In this document: one piece after another, positions 36,900-45,850 of the stretch
Layout of the letters: each line of letters starts with the position of its first letter
Position numbering within the stretch: the first letter of the stretch is position 1
From: JAFAMB01 sp963775805
GTDB taxonomy: Bacteria; Verrucomicrobiota; Verrucomicrobiia; Chthoniobacterales; JAFAMB01
Assembly: GCA_963775805.1 (NCBI GenBank)
Contig: CAVZKG010000001.1
Span: 620,001 to 684,000, forward strand
Direction: 5' to 3'
Length of the DNA: 64,000 nt
The notes under the pieces: model-generated
Database searches by the model: none
What the model was told of the DNA's origin: nothing
The model's input: only the letters and a program-made list of their open reading frames with translations
Translations under genes and position numbers: made by a program

Positions 36900-37220
36900 A
36901 TGGAAGAAAAAAAGAAGCATATCATCTACAAAGAGGAGTTTAGACGCCAGGCGGTGGAGATGGTGATCCACGGCGGCAAGAGCGTTGCGCAGGTGGCCCG
37001 GGAACTTGGGGTCAGTGAGTTCAGTTTAAATCTGTGGAAGAAGAAATATCTGAAGGAGTTCGCACCGGCCCAGGTCGATGGGGAGGAAAGAACTCCGGAG
37101 CAGATGTATGAGGAGATACGGCGGCTGCAGAAGGAAAACCAATACCTTAAGACTCAGCGCGATATCTTAAAAAAAGCGATGAGCATACTGGGCGAGGAGC
37201 CGAATCCCGGTATGCGGTGA
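36900..37220 (+). CDS. IS3-family transposase OrfA
   Basis: 106 aa. Helix-turn-helix of the IS3/IS911 type (YKEEFRRQAVEMVIHGGKSV; AQVARELGVSEFSLNLWKKK) and a C-terminal leucine-zipper-like helix (EEIRRLQKENQYLKTQRDIL). An A7 run near 37165-37173 is the likely -1 frameshift site that fuses OrfA to OrfB. Intact, but the element cannot make a working OrfAB here. Confidence 0.9.
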   Translation: MEEKKKHIIYKEEFRRQAVEMVIHGGKSVAQVARELGVSEFSLNLWKKKYLKEFAPAQVDGEERTPEQMYEEIRRLQKENQYLKTQRDILKKAMSILGEEPNPGMR

Positions 37221-37348
37221 TCAAAGCCTTATCGGTGCAATACGCTATCAAGCCCTGTTGTGAAGCGCTGCGCGTATCGCGCAGCGGGTTTTACCAATGG
37301 CAGAAGGGGGCCCAGTCAAAGGTATCCGTTCAGCCAACCGCATGTTGA
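37170..37348 (+). pseudogene. IS3-family OrfB, N-terminal fragment
   Basis: In the -1 frame after OrfA: VIKALSVQYAIKPCCEALRV then SRSGFYQWQKGAQSKV, typical of the OrfB start. Similarity ends about 37325, where the IS66-derived sequence begins; a stop follows at 37348. The DDE integrase core is absent. Confidence 0.8.
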
Positions 37349-37383
37349 CCAGTGACGGTGAGTTCGAGTTGGGGAGAGGGTTT

Positions 37384-38961
37384 TTAACGGCGAGCTAGCC
37401 AAGCACTCGGCGTGAGTTCTGACACACGTTTGACCGGCAGGTTTGATAACCCCGGAAGGACCGAGCTGAGGTAATCGCGGATCGGGATATTCAATCGGCG
37501 GCAGCTCTCAACGATCGATAGGATCGCAGCGATCCTCGGACCCGCGTCCTTACTACCGAAGTGGATCCAATTTTTGCGTCCCAGTGCTATCGGCCGCATC
37601 GCGTTTTCGGCTGCATTGTTGCTGAGCTCCAGGACCGGGTGATCAAGGAAGCGCGTCAGCCGGTTCCACAATGTCAGGGTGTAGTTGCAGGCCTTGGCCA
37701 AGGCACTTTTGGGCAGACTCTTGGTCTTGGCCGCTTCAATTCGGTTCTTGATCGATTCGAGGATCGGCTTAGCTCTTTGCTGCCGCAGCTCGTCACGCTG
37801 GCTGATGTTCAGACCTTGCTCCCGAGCCTGGGCATCGACGCCAAAGAGTTCATCAATGGCTGCAACCAACCCGATCGCATCGCGATCTTCGGGATGCGCT
37901 TCGGTTGCCTGGAAAAAGTACCTCCGTGCATGGGCCCAACACCCAGCATGGATCAGTCCGGGAGCACCGACGCGATCGTAACCACTGTAGCCATCGCTCT
38001 GAAGGATTGCACGAAAGCCGCCCAAAAACTCTTTTGGCCCTTCCCGGCTTCGTGAAAGCTGGAAGTCAAAGACGACCACCCCGCCGGGCCGGCTATACTG
38101 CCATAGGTAAGCCTGATGGTTTTTCCCTTTGACCTCCGGCAACTGAACGTCGACGGGCGTTTCATCGGCCTGGATATAGTCCCCAGCCAATAACTCCTTG
38201 GCCATCGCCGTTTTAATAGGTCTCAAGAGTTCTCCGACCCGCATCACCCAAGCGCACAGTGTCGAGCGTGACAGTTCCACTCCAGTGTCGCGTTCGATGA
38301 TTGCGCTCTGCCGATACAACGGCAGATGATCAGCATACTTGTTAACGATTGTTTCGATGATGAGCCGGTCACTGGCCAGGCTCTTCTCAATGATCCTGGA
38401 TGGCAGTGGCGCACATTGGACCCCTTGTTGGGGACAGTCCGGACAAGCTCGCTTCTCGCGCTTGGTCAACCGCACAAAGTACTCGATCGGTTCAATGTCG
38501 AGCTGCTCGGCCGTCTCGTAACCGATAACGACCTTCTCTTTGCCGCAACTCCCACAGATACAGTCTTGGGGAACACAGGGGATAATCTCTTCCTTGCGCG
38601 GCAGCTCCGCCGGCAAGCTCTGACGTGCCGGCTGTTGCTTGGCTTTCCTGAGCGGTAGCTCCAATTGATCCCGGCTGCTTTCTTCTTCGACTTCAGCCCG
38701 ACTTACCCCCGGTTCCTCTTCGAGCAGTTCAAGCTGTTGATCACTGAGTCTTTCGCTCGAAGGCCCATACTTTTCTATCCGCATCCGGCGCAGCAATTCG
38801 CGCAAGAGCCGGTTCTCTTTTTCGCTGCGCTCGAGCGCTTCAGTTTTCTCCCGCCAATTGTTGGTAAGTTGTTCAACAACCTCTGCGGGAAGCTTTTCGA
38901 TAAAGGCCTCAAGCAGCTCTGGATCTAGCGGAAGCGGGGTAATGGAACCAGAATCAAACAC
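37384..38961 (-). CDS. IS66-family transposase TnpC
   Basis: 525 aa, full length. N-terminal leucine-rich coiled coil (VEQLTNNWREKTEALERSEK; NRLLRELLRRMRIEKYGPSS), a zinc-finger of the IS66 type (CICGSCGKEKVV...CPDCPQQ), then the DDE domain (AGDYIQADETPVDVQLPEVK; LQSDGYSGYD; NNAAENAMRPIALGRKNWIH) and a C-terminal IS66 tail (RLNIPIRDYLSSVLPGL). Intact, but its partners TnpA and most of TnpB are missing from the element. Confidence 0.92.
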   Translation of the reverse strand: MFDSGSITPLPLDPELLEAFIEKLPAEVVEQLTNNWREKTEALERSEKENRLLRELLRRMRIEKYGPSSERLSDQQLELLEEEPGVSRAEVEEESSRDQLELPLRKAKQQPARQSLPAELPRKEEIIPCVPQDCICGSCGKEKVVIGYETAEQLDIEPIEYFVRLTKREKRACPDCPQQGVQCAPLPSRIIEKSLASDRLIIETIVNKYADHLPLYRQSAIIERDTGVELSRSTLCAWVMRVGELLRPIKTAMAKELLAGDYIQADETPVDVQLPEVKGKNHQAYLWQYSRPGGVVVFDFQLSRSREGPKEFLGGFRAILQSDGYSGYDRVGAPGLIHAGCWAHARRYFFQATEAHPEDRDAIGLVAAIDELFGVDAQAREQGLNISQRDELRQQRAKPILESIKNRIEAAKTKSLPKSALAKACNYTLTLWNRLTRFLDHPVLELSNNAAENAMRPIALGRKNWIHFGSKDAGPRIAAILSIVESCRRLNIPIRDYLSSVLPGLSNLPVKRVSELTPSAWLARR

Positions 38962-38987
38962 TGTTCATAACTTATCAAAACTCTGTG

Positions 38988-39240
38988 CTAAACAAAAGCT
39001 TTTTCCACTCCATTTTCTCTGCGATACCACTCTTTTTTGCTCGTCTGTTTTAATTCAATGCCGCTGACCAGCAATGTCAGTTCTTCGCTACTCATTTGCA
39101 CCCGGATTTGATCCACACTCGCAGCCGGCCAACTGAATCGACCTCGTTCGAGCCGTTTGCTGCAGAGCCATAAGCCGCTGCCGTCCCAGTACAGAATTTT
39201 GAGCCGGTTGCGTCGTCCGTAAGGGTTATCGGGGCCAATC
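38988..39240 (-). pseudogene. IS66 TnpB (Orf2), C-terminal fragment
   Basis: GPDNPYGRRNRLKILYWDGS then GLWLCSKRLERGRFSWPAAS and the following LLVSGIEL are classic for the small IS66 accessory protein TnpB. The first part is cut at about 39240 where the IS3 orfB C-terminus resumes. The upstream TnpA gene is absent. Confidence 0.8.
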
Positions 39241-39518
39241 GGAGCATGAGCGCTAGGGGAAACTGTTACGATAATGCGAAAGCAGAAGCCTTCTTCAGTA
39301 CGCTCAAAACGGAATGTTTTCCGGCCAGACAACTCTTTGAATCCAAGGCTCAGGCACGACGTGAAATCTTCGAGTACATCGAAGTTTACTACAACAATCA
39401 GCGCGTTCATAGCGCGCTCGGTTACCAGACTCCGTCCGGATTTGAGGCGCTTAAGAACAAAACAAAAACCAACTTTTTCGCAGAAAAAGCTACAGTGATC
39501 CCTTTTCAGAATGCGTAA
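39240..39518 (+). pseudogene. IS3-family OrfB, C-terminal fragment
   Basis: SMSARGNCYDNAKAEAFFST, LKTECFPARQLFESKAQARR and YYNNQRVHSALGYQTPSGFE form the end of the rve/DDE integrase domain; the catalytic glutamate is in KAEAFF. The two aspartates lie in the lost middle part. Confidence 0.85.
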
Positions 39519-39681
39519 CGTAGTTCAAGCGAGCAAATGGAATAAATGGAAGGCAGGCCGTAGGCAGGTGCCGTTTATGCCGGATTGCGACCTTGAACTC
39601 GAGTGCAGCGTTCTGATCAATCCAACAACCAACAAATAACACGATTCTCGTGTCCGTTTTTTCGGGGGAAGTACACTCTGT

Positions 39682-40239
39682 GTGCTGCTGCATATTCATG
39701 CACACTCTTTGCCACACGATTATTATGGAAACGCTGGCCAAAATGATGATAAAACCATCGAACGCTGCCAAAACGATGACGAAACCGCGCTGGACATGGA
39801 CGTCCCAAAAGTGTCGCTGAAACTTGTTTTCCGGGGAGAGGAGCTGCCGCGGCTTCGCTCGATCTATTTCACTTCGGGATCCGACACCCACACCGCCGAG
39901 GCACCGCAAGACCGGGACTTGGCCAAAGCCGTCGCCATTTCGCTGCTCCTTTTTCGCACCTACAGCCTTCAGCGGGAAATGACGCTATTCCGAATCAGGG
40001 CCGCCAAGCCAGCTGCTTTAATTGACACGATCTTCAACGCAAAGAAACAATCTCAAAGCAAGAACCCAATCTGCGGTCTGGCCAACGGCGCATTTTTGAG
40101 ACTATTCCTAAAACCTTCCTCTCGGGCCGGCCGGTACATGGACATTGACTTGGCGCGGTTGAAGCCAGCCGCAGCTCTTTTGAAATATCTCCGGAATCCC
40201 TGCGAGTTTTCGCGAGAAGTTGAGACCGAAAAGTGCTGA
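39682..40239 (+). CDS. hypothetical protein (185 aa), doubtful
   Basis: Begins 7 bp after the IS3 right end and runs to just before the tRNA. The middle reads protein-like (KVSLKLVFRGEELPRLRSIY; DRDLAKAVAISLLLFRTYSL; ALLKYLRNPCEFSREVETEK), but the first about 40 residues look random. No family. It may be a gene truncated at its 5' end by the IS. Confidence 0.3.
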   Translation: MLLHIHAHSLPHDYYGNAGQNDDKTIERCQNDDETALDMDVPKVSLKLVFRGEELPRLRSIYFTSGSDTHTAEAPQDRDLAKAVAISLLLFRTYSLQREMTLFRIRAAKPAALIDTIFNAKKQSQSKNPICGLANGAFLRLFLKPSSRAGRYMDIDLARLKPAAALLKYLRNPCEFSREVETEKC

Positions 40240-40298
40240 CCAATTGCTGACCACGTCGGAGAATTTTCCTCCCATGTCTGTCGCAAGTGCCTCGTATT

Positions 40299-40346
40299 GA
40301 GCCATGCACCCGACACGGCTCGAACGTGTAACCTACAGTTCCGTAG
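40299..40346. repeat. attachment-site repeat, right end of island (inside tRNA-Arg)
   Basis: The 3' half of tRNA-Arg, repeated at 27512-27559 with four mismatches. Exchange at the shared 20-bp block TGTAACCTACAGTTCCGTAG would leave an intact tRNA, as usual for tRNA-targeting tyrosine recombinases. Confidence 0.85.
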
Positions 40347-40378
40347 ACTGTCGCTCTATCCAGTTGAGCTACGGGTGC
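40305..40378 (-). tRNA. tRNA-Arg (anticodon ACG)
   Basis: Folds completely: acceptor GCACCCG/CGGGTGC with discriminator A, D-arm GCTC/GAGC, anticodon arm ACAGT/ACTGT around the loop CTACGGA (anticodon ACG), and T-arm ACACG/CGTGT with TTCGAGC. CCA is not encoded. It reads CGN arginine codons after A34-to-I editing. Target of the island's integration. Confidence 0.95.
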
Positions 40379-40435
40379 TTTCGCTGCGGACGTTGACCAT
40401 ATTGCACAACCACCGTTTATCAAGCCCAAAAAGAA

Positions 40436-41455
40436 AGCCACAGATTGCGCAGATTTTAGGAAGCGCGGCCACAGATTTCACAGATTCAGGAAATCGGATT
40501 GCCACAGATTTCACAGATTAACACAGATGACGGATCCACGTGCGCCCAGCGACGCGATAGTTCGCTCTTTCGCATGAATTGACAGCTAAGAGGTCTTTCT
40601 CAAAACAAGAAAGGCAGGCCACAGATTGCGCAGATGCAGGAAATCGGATTGCCACAGATTTCACAGATTAACACAGATGACGGATCCACATGCGACCAGC
40701 GACGCGATAGTTCGCTCTTTCGCATGAAATGACAGCTAAGAGGTCTTTCTCAAAACAGGAAAGGCAGGCCACAGATTGCGCGGATTCAGGAAATCGGATT
40801 GCCACAGATTTCACAGATTAACACAGATGACGGATCCACATGCGACCAGTGACGCGATAGTTCGCTCTTTTGCGTGAAGCGACAGCTAAGAGGTCTTTCT
40901 CAAAACAGGAAAGGCAGGCCACAGATTGCGCAGATGCAGGAAATCGGATTGCCACAGATTTCACAGATTAACACAGATGACGGATCCACATGCGCCCAGC
41001 GACGCGACAGTTCGCTCTTTCGCATGAAATGACAGCTAAGAGGTCTTTCTCAAAACAGGAAAGGCAGGCCACAGATTGCGCAGATTCAGGAAATCGGATT
41101 GCCACAGATTTCACAAATTAACACAGATGACGGATCCACATGCGACCAGTGACGCGATAGTTCGCTCTTTTGCGTGAAGCGACGACTGAGAGGTTTTTCT
41201 CGAATAAGAAAGCAGGCCGCAGATTCAAGAAATCGGATTGCCACAGATTTCACAAATTAACACAGATGACGGATCCACATGCGACCAGTGACGCGATAGT
41301 TCGCTCTTTTGCGTGAAGCGACGGCTGAGAGGTTTTTCTCGAATAAGAAAGCAGGCCGCAGATTCAGGAAATCGGATTGCCACAGATTTCACAGATTAAC
41401 ACAGATGACGGATCCACATGCGACCAGCGACGCGATAGTTCGCTCTTTTGCACGG
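40436..41455 (+). repeat. tandem array of 150-bp then 139-bp units (forward orientation)
   Basis: Seven copies of a 29-bp core starting CCACAGATTTCACAGATTAA at 40502, 40652, 40802, 40952, 41102, 41241 and 41380. The first five are spaced exactly 150 bp and the last two 139 bp. The whole unit is conserved, not just the core. Shorter relatives (CACAGATTGCGCAGATT) are interspersed. No open frame of interest; non-coding. Confidence 0.92.
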
Positions 41456-41559
41456 AATGACGAGTGGAAACTCGGGATTAGTTGCGTCTGGAAGCCTCGC
41501 TGCGGAAACGCATTAGTCCGAGCGAGCACAATCTGCGGCCGCGATCCCTCCGCATCGGT

Positions 41560-42190
41560 CACCTGTGCAAATCTGGGTAATCTGTGGCAATCCCTTTCCT
41601 GAATCCGTGTAATCTGGGGCCAGTCTTATCCCACTGATCACAATCTGCGGCCGCTTTCCGCTCCGCATCAATCATCTGTGTTAATCTGTGAAATCTGTGG
41701 CAATCCCCTTCCTAAATCTGTGCAATCTGTGGCCGGCCTTATCCCAGCGAGCACAATCTGTGGCCGCGATCCCCCCCCGCATCGGTCATCTGTGTTAATC
41801 TGTGAAATCTGTGGCAATCCCCCTTCCTAAATCTGTGAAATCTGTGGCCGGCCTTATCCCAGCGAGCACAATCTGTGGCCGCGATCCCCCCCCGCATCGG
41901 TCATCTGTGTTAATCTGTGAAATCTGTGGCAATCCCCCTTCCTAAATCTGTGAAATCTGTGGCCGGCCTTATCCCAGCGAGCACAATCTGTGGCCGCGTT
42001 TCACCTCCGCATCAGTCATCTGTGTTAATCTGTGAAATCTGTGGCAATCCCCCTTCCTAAATCTGTGAAATCTGTGGCCGGCCTTATCCCAGCGAGCACA
42101 ATCTGTGGCCGCGTTTCACCTCCGCATCAGTCATCTGTGTTAATCTGTGAAATCTGTGGCAGTTCTTTCTTAAATCTGCGCAATCTGTGG
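41560..42190 (-). repeat. tandem array of 115-bp units (reverse orientation)
   Basis: Five copies of the reverse complement of the same 29-bp core (starting TCATCTGTGTTAATCTGTGA) at 41672, 41786, 41901, 42016 and 42131, with 114-115 bp spacing. The unit sequence differs from that of the forward array outside the core. It points toward the forward array and runs into the 3' end of the FGGY kinase gene. Confidence 0.92.
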
Positions 42191-43690
42191 CAGATCCTTT
42201 TCTAAACGGTCGTAGAACTTCTGGCTGGATTCGTGGAGGTCATCGAACAGCACGCTAAGGGGGGCGTAGGATTCGATCCATGCAGGATTCGGAACGACTT
42301 CGGATTCGTATTCAACGCAACGGCTGACGCCCTCTTCGAAGTCTCGAAAAATATCGGTGGCAAGTCCGGCCAGAATAGCGCAGCCGACAACACCGCATTC
42401 CGATTTCTTTGGAACGATGATTGGGCAGCCATAGATGCTTGCCTTAATTTCGAGCCAGAGTTTCGTTTTTGCACCGCCACCGCTGGCGACCAGCCGATCC
42501 ATGTTGTGTCCCGCGGCTTTCATGAGCCGAAGATTACGGAATGCAGCGAAAGCGACCCCTTCCATGACGGCCCGATGGAGGTGCGCGATGCTGTGACCAC
42601 TGGTCAGACCGAAGAATTGTGCCCGGGCGTTTTGGTGTCTGCCCAGGCGTTCTCCATTAAGGTAAGGCAGAAAAAGGAGTCCATCGGAACCGGCCGGACC
42701 GGACTCGGCAAGCTGCACAATCTTTTCATAAGAATATTCGTTTTGGTGGAAGGCCCGGCGCGCCCAACGCATCGCGTCGCCCCCGGCATCCAGAATCGTG
42801 AATGCATTCCAGTACTTGCCATCAACGCTCATGACGTTCGTGATAGTCGGATCGATACTTGGCCGCGTCGTACAGAGGGTCACAAGGGTTGAGGTACCGG
42901 TGGAATCGGAACCTGTTCCGGGCCGAATAACGCCGGAACCGAGCAGGCTCGCTGGAAAATCACCAACGCCGGTCACAACAGGGATACCAACCGGTATCCC
43001 AGTTTGTTCGGCGGCCTGACGACTGACATGCCCGACGATCTCGGCAGGCGATCGGAGCGTAGGCAACAGTTCGAAATTGAGTTGGAGCAGATCGGTGATC
43101 TTCCGGCTCCATCCATTCTCCGGGTAATTGAAAAGGAAACTGCACGACGCTTCGGGATAGTCGATGGCTCGTTCCCCGGTGAGTTTGAAATTAATAAAAT
43201 CCTTCGGCATGAGCATGGTCGCAGCACGCTCGAATGATTCCGGGTGGTTCTGTTTGATCCAGACCAACTTGAACGCCTGCCAGGCGGATGCGGGAGGATT
43301 CGCCGTGATCTCCAAAAACTCTTCGACGGAGTGCTCTCTTTGAAACTCTTCGACGATTTCGCGCGTTCGTTTGTCATTCCAGAGTGGCACGGCATCGATC
43401 ACGGGTTCACCCCCCTTGTCGATAAGGACGGTACCGTGCATCTGGCCGCAAGCCGCAATCGCCAATATTCGCTCCGCGGCACCGGGCAACGAATTTAGTA
43501 CCGACCGGGTTGTTTCGACAGCGCCTTCCCACCAGTCCCTGGGCCGCTGCTCAGACCAGCCCGGACGCGGAACGATCTGATTATGTTCTTTGGCCCGGAT
43601 TGCCAGAATTTCGCCGTTTGTATCGACCAGCGCCGACCGGACGCTGCCTGTCCCAACATCAATCGCGAGAAACAGATCGCCAGAGCTCAT
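42170..43690 (-). CDS. FGGY-family carbohydrate kinase (xylulokinase-like)
   Basis: 506 aa. ATP-dependent kinase of ketoses or polyols. N-terminal FLAIDVGTGSVRSALVDTNG (phosphate-binding), QMHGTVLIDKGG (xylulokinase-like QMHG), the catalytic-base region VTGVGDFPASLLGSG, the second ATP loop DSTGTSTLVTLC and C-terminal ASGGGAKTKLWLEIKASIYG. The ATG at 43690 (MSSGDLFLAID) is chosen. The last residues (LPQIAQI) are encoded by a unit of the 115-bp repeat, so the original C-terminus may have been replaced. It is likely to phosphorylate the sugar imported or made in this locus. Confidence 0.88.
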   Translation of the reverse strand: MSSGDLFLAIDVGTGSVRSALVDTNGEILAIRAKEHNQIVPRPGWSEQRPRDWWEGAVETTRSVLNSLPGAAERILAIAACGQMHGTVLIDKGGEPVIDAVPLWNDKRTREIVEEFQREHSVEEFLEITANPPASAWQAFKLVWIKQNHPESFERAATMLMPKDFINFKLTGERAIDYPEASCSFLFNYPENGWSRKITDLLQLNFELLPTLRSPAEIVGHVSRQAAEQTGIPVGIPVVTGVGDFPASLLGSGVIRPGTGSDSTGTSTLVTLCTTRPSIDPTITNVMSVDGKYWNAFTILDAGGDAMRWARRAFHQNEYSYEKIVQLAESGPAGSDGLLFLPYLNGERLGRHQNARAQFFGLTSGHSIAHLHRAVMEGVAFAAFRNLRLMKAAGHNMDRLVASGGGAKTKLWLEIKASIYGCPIIVPKKSECGVVGCAILAGLATDIFRDFEEGVSRCVEYESEVVPNPAWIESYAPLSVLFDDLHESSQKFYDRLEKDLPQIAQI

Positions 43691-43778
43691 GGAGGTTAGG
43701 GTTTGTACGCCCGCCTCCAGCCACAATCAATCCCGGAACACATATTCAACAAAAGGCTCTTTCCTTTTGCAGCGCGAC

Positions 43779-45239
43779 TTAAAGAGCGAGACGCATAATA
43801 TTTTCTTCGGAAAACTCCGATCTTTTGAGCTCGCCGGCGATTCGCCCACGGCTCATCACAAGCATCCGGTCGCTTAACGCGATTACATCAACGAGATCGG
43901 AAGAGATCAGTACTACCGCTAATCCCTCAGACGCGAGTTCATTGATCAGCCGGTAGATTTCCGCTTTGGCACCGGCATCCGCACCGCGAGTCGGTTCGTC
44001 GAAGAAGATCACCCGGCAACCGGCTCCGAACCATTTGGACAGGAGCACTTTTTGGTGATCGGCATCTGAACGGGTCCCTCCAGACGATTCAATGGTGCGC
44101 ATCTTGATTCCAAGCCGATCAGCCAGGAAATCAAAACTTACCGTTTCCGCCTTCTTTTTGATCAGCCCAAAAACTTCGAGCAAACTCTTAAAGACCGGCA
44201 TCGTGGCGTTCCAATGAACTGGCATCCCAGGATCTTTTTGAACTTCAGGCACGAGTTCGATTCCAGCACGAACCGCGTGACGCGTCGCCCGGCCGACCGA
44301 GGGTCCACCATTGGGCGCTATCGCGTCGCCTTGTTGACCTTCCGCTCCGAATATCGCCCCTGAGACTTCTGGGCGACCAGCGCCGACCAATCCTGCGATT
44401 CCCAGAATCTCTCCCGCGCGGACCTCGAAAGAGACATCATCCATTTTGACACCGAACCGGAGCCGGTCGGCGCTCAAGACAATCTCTCCGACCTTCCGAG
44501 GCTCTCCTGGAAACAATTCGTCCACCTGACTGCAGGCCATCATTCGAACCAGATTTTCGGAGGTGATCTCTTTCGGCACGATCGTACCGATCGTTCGCCC
44601 TTCCTTCAGCACGGTGATGGAGTCAGCCACCTGGAATATCTCCTCCAACTGGTGGGACATGTAGATGACGCTGACCCCTCGGTTCCCGAGGGTTCTAACC
44701 AGCCGAAGCAACCCCTGCACTTCCGCTGGCATAAGCCTCGCAGATGGTTCATCAAGAACCAGGATTTGGGCGTCCTTCGAAAGTGCATTCGCGATTTCAA
44801 CAACCTGCTGACAGGCAAACGGCAAATCGCCGAGCCGGATTGAGGGTTCGATATCGTAGCCCAACTCCCCTATGATCAAACGCGCGCGTTCCCGCAAGTT
44901 GCTCCATGGAACGAGTGGTGGCAACGCTCCCAGGAAAACGTTCTCAACTACGCTCAAATCCGGCGCCAGAACCAGCTTCTGGTGAACGATCCCGATTCCC
45001 AACTTCTGTGAACCTTGCGGATTCCGGATCTCAGCCGGTTGGCCACAAACCCGTATCTGGCCTGCATCCTGTTGGAAAGCGCCCGAGAGGATTTTCATCA
45101 AGGTCGATTTCCCTGATTCGTTCTCGCCCAACAGCGCATGAACCTCGCCGCGCCTAACCGAAAATGACACATTATCCAACGAGCGGATCGCACCGAACCA
45201 CTTCGAGATGTTTACCATTTCTATGGCGTAATCACTCAT
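43779..45239 (-). CDS. sugar ABC transporter ATPase with two nucleotide-binding domains (RbsA/MglA-like)
   Basis: 486 aa. Domain 1 has the Walker A GENESGKSTLMKIL, and Walker B ILVLDEPSARL in place of the usual DEPTAAL. Its signature region is degenerate (LPFACQQVVEIANALS). Domain 2 has the usual weak Walker A GLVGAGRPEVSGAIFG and a Walker B FFDEPTRGADAGAKAE. Its signature SGG-QQ motif is altered (SSGGTRSDADHQKVLLSKWF). No permease or binding protein is adjacent, so it would need partners elsewhere, perhaps the permease at 56713. Same strand as the kinase, 88 bp upstream. Confidence 0.85.
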   Translation of the reverse strand: MSDYAIEMVNISKWFGAIRSLDNVSFSVRRGEVHALLGENESGKSTLMKILSGAFQQDAGQIRVCGQPAEIRNPQGSQKLGIGIVHQKLVLAPDLSVVENVFLGALPPLVPWSNLRERARLIIGELGYDIEPSIRLGDLPFACQQVVEIANALSKDAQILVLDEPSARLMPAEVQGLLRLVRTLGNRGVSVIYMSHQLEEIFQVADSITVLKEGRTIGTIVPKEITSENLVRMMACSQVDELFPGEPRKVGEIVLSADRLRFGVKMDDVSFEVRAGEILGIAGLVGAGRPEVSGAIFGAEGQQGDAIAPNGGPSVGRATRHAVRAGIELVPEVQKDPGMPVHWNATMPVFKSLLEVFGLIKKKAETVSFDFLADRLGIKMRTIESSGGTRSDADHQKVLLSKWFGAGCRVIFFDEPTRGADAGAKAEIYRLINELASEGLAVVLISSDLVDVIALSDRMLVMSRGRIAGELKRSEFSEENIMRLAL

Positions 45240-45850
45240 CTGCGCTCCTCACTCTCGTCTAGTTTCGCACTGGTCTGAACCGGATTGATAATACGTTTTA
45301 AATAAACCCATGACCGGAAAAGGGCCGGTCCCGGAACCTACTTACAAGGCAGCTAAATGACCGCGTCCTTTTTGTGGAACTTGTCGAGCGCCTCTTTCGT
45401 AGGCGCATCGGACTCGGCGGGCGCTCTCTTCAAGGAACTTGCGCGAAACACACAGGAAAGCTCTCTTCAGTACTCTGTCGCCCATGACGCTAACACGATA
45501 ATCATCAACTACTTCGGGTTTCGCCAGATTATTCGACCGGAGAATGTGAACAAAATCTGCCGCAAGATTGGGTCATTCTTGGTATTTATGGAATGAGCAG
45601 AAAATATTGATCCAAGACAATTATATCGAGACGACATTCGAAGCCCGTGGAACATGCGTAGTTTAAATACGCAATTATATGTCAGGAACGCGTGAAACAA
45701 GGCTGAATTTATCGCGCCGAGGGCAGAATTTTCGCGATCCGCCACGTATATCTCCATTCCGACTTTACAATTTGGTATTATAACTACACAATGGGATTGT
45801 CGCTTTTCTTTTGCCTGGCTGGCCTCTACTTGGCTCGCCAATTCAAGTTT
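45240..45850. promoter_or_regulatory. divergent promoter region of the sugar locus
   Basis: 611 bp between the ABC ATPase (minus) and the cupin isomerase (plus). Frames at 45357-45596 and 45509-45940 give no recognisable protein. The region is A/T-rich at about 45590-45790 compared with its flanks. It probably holds the promoters and the binding site of the RpiR regulator encoded at 49195; I found no clear operator. Confidence 0.4.

Larger units (their letters stand above)
36846..39675 (+). mobile_element. IS3-family element, internal part replaced by an IS66 fragment
   Basis: Terminal inverted repeats: left 36846-36872 (TGAACCTGCCCCGATTTGAC...), right 39649-39675 (on the plus strand CGTGTCCGTTTTTTCGGGGG...), sharing CGTGTCCGT and TCGGGG in inverse. 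orfA is intact at 36900. orfB has only its first about 40 and last about 90 codons. Between them lies IS66 tnpC and part of tnpB on the opposite strand. The missing orfB middle (about 150 codons) shows this was not a clean insertion. Confidence 0.75.
27512..40346. mobile_element. tRNA-Arg-integrated genomic island (12.8 kb)
   Basis: Bounded by direct repeats derived from the 3' half of tRNA-Arg(ACG), with a tyrosine-integrase pseudogene 121 bp inside the left end. The interior is unlike its surroundings: low coding density, several truncated genes, two recombinase remnants, an IS3/IS66 composite, and genes with no recognisable housekeeping role, including a MACPF protein. The right repeat lies inside the intact tRNA. 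Because the integrase is broken, the island is probably fixed in place. Confidence 0.8.

Noticed and set aside
40436..42190. CRISPR-like look (regular about 29-bp repeats)
   Set aside because: The segments between repeats are themselves near-identical from unit to unit, are much too long (about 86-121 bp) and no cas genes are present. These are tandem repeats.
45357..45596. 79-aa open frame between the sugar operons
   Set aside because: No recognisable features and lies in the expected divergent promoter region.
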